In this document: piece by piece, positions 52,933-54,383 of the stretch
Position numbering within the stretch: the first letter of the stretch is position 1
Layout of the letters: each line of letters opens with the position of its first letter
Source: Ruminobacter sp964520475
GTDB lineage: Bacteria > Pseudomonadota > Gammaproteobacteria > Enterobacterales > Succinivibrionaceae
Assembly: GCA_964520475.1 (NCBI GenBank)
Contig: CAZFNS010000013.1
Coordinates: forward strand, 1 to 54,383
DNA: 54,383 bases
Direction of reading: 5' to 3'
The notes under the pieces: generated by a model
The model's input: the letters and a program-made list of their open reading frames with translations, nothing else
Told to the model about the DNA's origin: nothing
The model's database searches: none
Made by a program: the position numbers and the translations under genes

Positions 52933-54383
52933 ATGAGTTTTAATATAGAACGCAACGGCAAGAAGCGCGTGGTCATCGTCGGGGGCGGCTTCGGCGGGCT
53001 GAGGATCGCCCAGGGGCTCAGAAAATCAAATTTCCAGGTGGTGCTGGTCGATAAGAACAACTATCACCAGTTCCCGCCGCTGATTTACCAGATCGCCACG
53101 GCCGGTCTCAATCCGAGCGCCATTTCCTTCCCGTACCGGAAACTGTTCGAGGACCGCAGGGACTATTACTTCAGAATGGCCGAGCTGACCTACATCTATC
53201 CGGAAAAGAACAGCATCCAGACGTCGATCGGCAAGTTCGACTACGACTACCTCGTCCTGGCCAACGGCACCAAGACCAACTTCTTCAACAACGCGAACGT
53301 CGAGGAATGGGCGATCCCGATGAAGACCGTGCCGGAGGCGATGGGCCTGCGCAACACCCTGCTCGCGAGCTTCGAGCGGTCCGTGACCTGCTCGGACGAA
53401 AAGGAGCGCTCCGAGTTCCTCAACATCGTCATCGTCGGCGGCGGCCCGTCCGGCGTGGAGATCGCCGGGGCGATCTCGGAGATGAGACGCTTCGTGCTGC
53501 CGAAGGACTATCCCGACATGGATATCTCCAAGGTCCACATTTACCTGATTGAGGGCGGCAAGAGACTGCTCGCCGGCATGTCCGAGTCCTCTTCGGAAAA
53601 GGCCAAGGAGTTCCTCGAGCAGATGAACGTCGAGGTCAAGCTGAACACCTTCGTGACCGACTACAAGAACAACCAGGTGCTCATGAGCGACGGAAGCAGC
53701 ATTGGCACCAGGAACATCATCTGGGTGGGCGGCGTCGTCGCCAACAAGCTCGACGGCCTGCCCCCGGAAGTCAAGGTGCGCGGCGGCCGCATCGCCGTCG
53801 ACGAGTACAACCGGGTGAAGGGCTTCAAGAACATCTTCGCCATCGGCGACGTGGCCTGCATGTCGGGCGATCCCGGCTATCCGAACGGCCATCCCCAGAT
53901 GGCGCAGGCGGCGATCCAGCAGGGCACGCTGCTCGCGAAAAACCTGCTCGCCATGGAGAGGAGCGAGCCGCCGGAACAGTTCCGCTACAAGGATCTCGGC
54001 TGCATGGCGACCATCGGCAAGAACAAGGCCGTGGCCGAGATAAGCGGCTGGAAGTTCGCCGGTTTCTTCGCCTGGGTGCTGTGGATGGGCGTGCACCTTA
54101 TCTCCATTCTCGGCGTCAAGAACAAGTTCTTCGTGTTCATGGACTGGATCTGGAGCTACTTCACCTACGACCAGTCGAACCGCATGATCCTCAGATCCAC
54201 CCAGAGCAAGGTCATCACGGACATCGAGGCGCGGCTTAAGGAGCACCACGGCCGCAAGAGCGCGCCGATCGTGCCGCCGGCTCCCGAGCCGGCCGCTCCG
54301 GCCCCGGAGCCCGAAGCGCCCGCGGTTCCTGAAGAGGAAGCGGCCGCCGCGCCGGAAGAAGCGGAAGAAACCGCCGCGCCGGA
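52933..54383 (+). CDS. ndh: Type II NADH:quinone oxidoreductase, partial (3' end outside)
   Basis: At least 483 residues, running off the right edge without a stop. Two dinucleotide-binding folds are visible: GGGFGG (17-22) for FAD and GGGPSGVEIAG (169-179) for NADH. The conserved AIGDVA block and the quinone-site NGHPQMAQAAIQQG follow. A membrane-associated C-terminal region (FAGFFAWVLWMGVHLISILG and a following aromatic stretch) anchors it, as in NDH-2. The tail beyond about residue 440 is a Pro/Glu/Ala-rich low-complexity extension, unusual for NDH-2. It feeds electrons to quinone without pumping protons. The ATG has no strong ribosome-binding site. Confidence 0.92.
   Translation, partial: MSFNIERNGKKRVVIVGGGFGGLRIAQGLRKSNFQVVLVDKNNYHQFPPLIYQIATAGLNPSAISFPYRKLFEDRRDYYFRMAELTYIYPEKNSIQTSIGKFDYDYLVLANGTKTNFFNNANVEEWAIPMKTVPEAMGLRNTLLASFERSVTCSDEKERSEFLNIVIVGGGPSGVEIAGAISEMRRFVLPKDYPDMDISKVHIYLIEGGKRLLAGMSESSSEKAKEFLEQMNVEVKLNTFVTDYKNNQVLMSDGSSIGTRNIIWVGGVVANKLDGLPPEVKVRGGRIAVDEYNRVKGFKNIFAIGDVACMSGDPGYPNGHPQMAQAAIQQGTLLAKNLLAMERSEPPEQFRYKDLGCMATIGKNKAVAEISGWKFAGFFAWVLWMGVHLISILGVKNKFFVFMDWIWSYFTYDQSNRMILRSTQSKVITDIEARLKEHHGRKSAPIVPPAPEPAAPAPEPEAPAVPEEEAAAAPEEAEETAAP

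Overview
The window is about 54.4 kb of very GC-rich DNA, with AT-rich stretches almost only at promoters and terminators. It comes from a draft assembly: six runs of exactly 100 N mark scaffold joins. Gene content points to a gammaproteobacterium: lapA-lapB-pyrF behind rpsA, prmB-aroC, hrpA, rlhA, msbA, tusE, ytfK, feoAB, a 410-residue SerA and a rhombosortase-like protease. A Succinivibrionaceae/Aeromonadales-type host would fit, but this is an inference from gene content and I could not test it. Biotin-type or rRNA markers are absent, so the family is open.

Layout from left to right. A gene leaving the left edge is followed by hrpA, rpsA and the lapA-lapB-pyrF operon. Next come a rhombosortase-like gene and an H-NS family gene with an AT-rich upstream island. 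A six-gene minus-strand operon moxR-DUF58-DUF4381-batA-batB-batD runs to 17.3 kb. ytfK, prmB-aroC, a TraG-like gene, a YdjM-like membrane protein and an unknown 167-residue protein follow. Then come pdxS-pdxT (minus) with a divergent MocR regulator, two tandem paralogous four-helix membrane proteins, tRNA-Ser(GGA), feoAB, an aldo/keto reductase, a TraH gene and a CobS/MoxR-like ATPase. The last third holds tusE, cmk, two tandem tRNA-Ser genes, a lipoprotein gene interrupted at a G9 run, msbA-rlhA, aroG, serA, tag, a macro-domain gene, a TraN gene, a zinc-ribbon/Glu-Pro-rod membrane protein and the start of a type II NADH dehydrogenase.

Most genes are core metabolism and cell envelope: aromatic and serine synthesis (aroG, aroC, serA), PLP synthesis (pdxST), iron uptake (feoAB), LPS control and export (lapAB, msbA), translation and tRNA/rRNA modification (rpsA, prmB, rlhA, tusE) and the Bat/MoxR envelope complex.

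The most unusual feature is that three intact genes of the F/SXT-type conjugation machinery (traG, traH, traN) lie alone at three separate sites about 14 kb apart, each between ordinary chromosomal genes. No integrase, relaxase or insertion sequence is present. All share the host's high GC. This looks like an old, dispersed and possibly domesticated F-type secretion apparatus. Other points of interest are a likely slipped-strand (G9) switch in a lipoprotein signal peptide, and four of the six assembly gaps that can be closed from the sequence itself because their flanks overlap (55 bp in three cases, 16 bp in one, the last restoring a reading frame).
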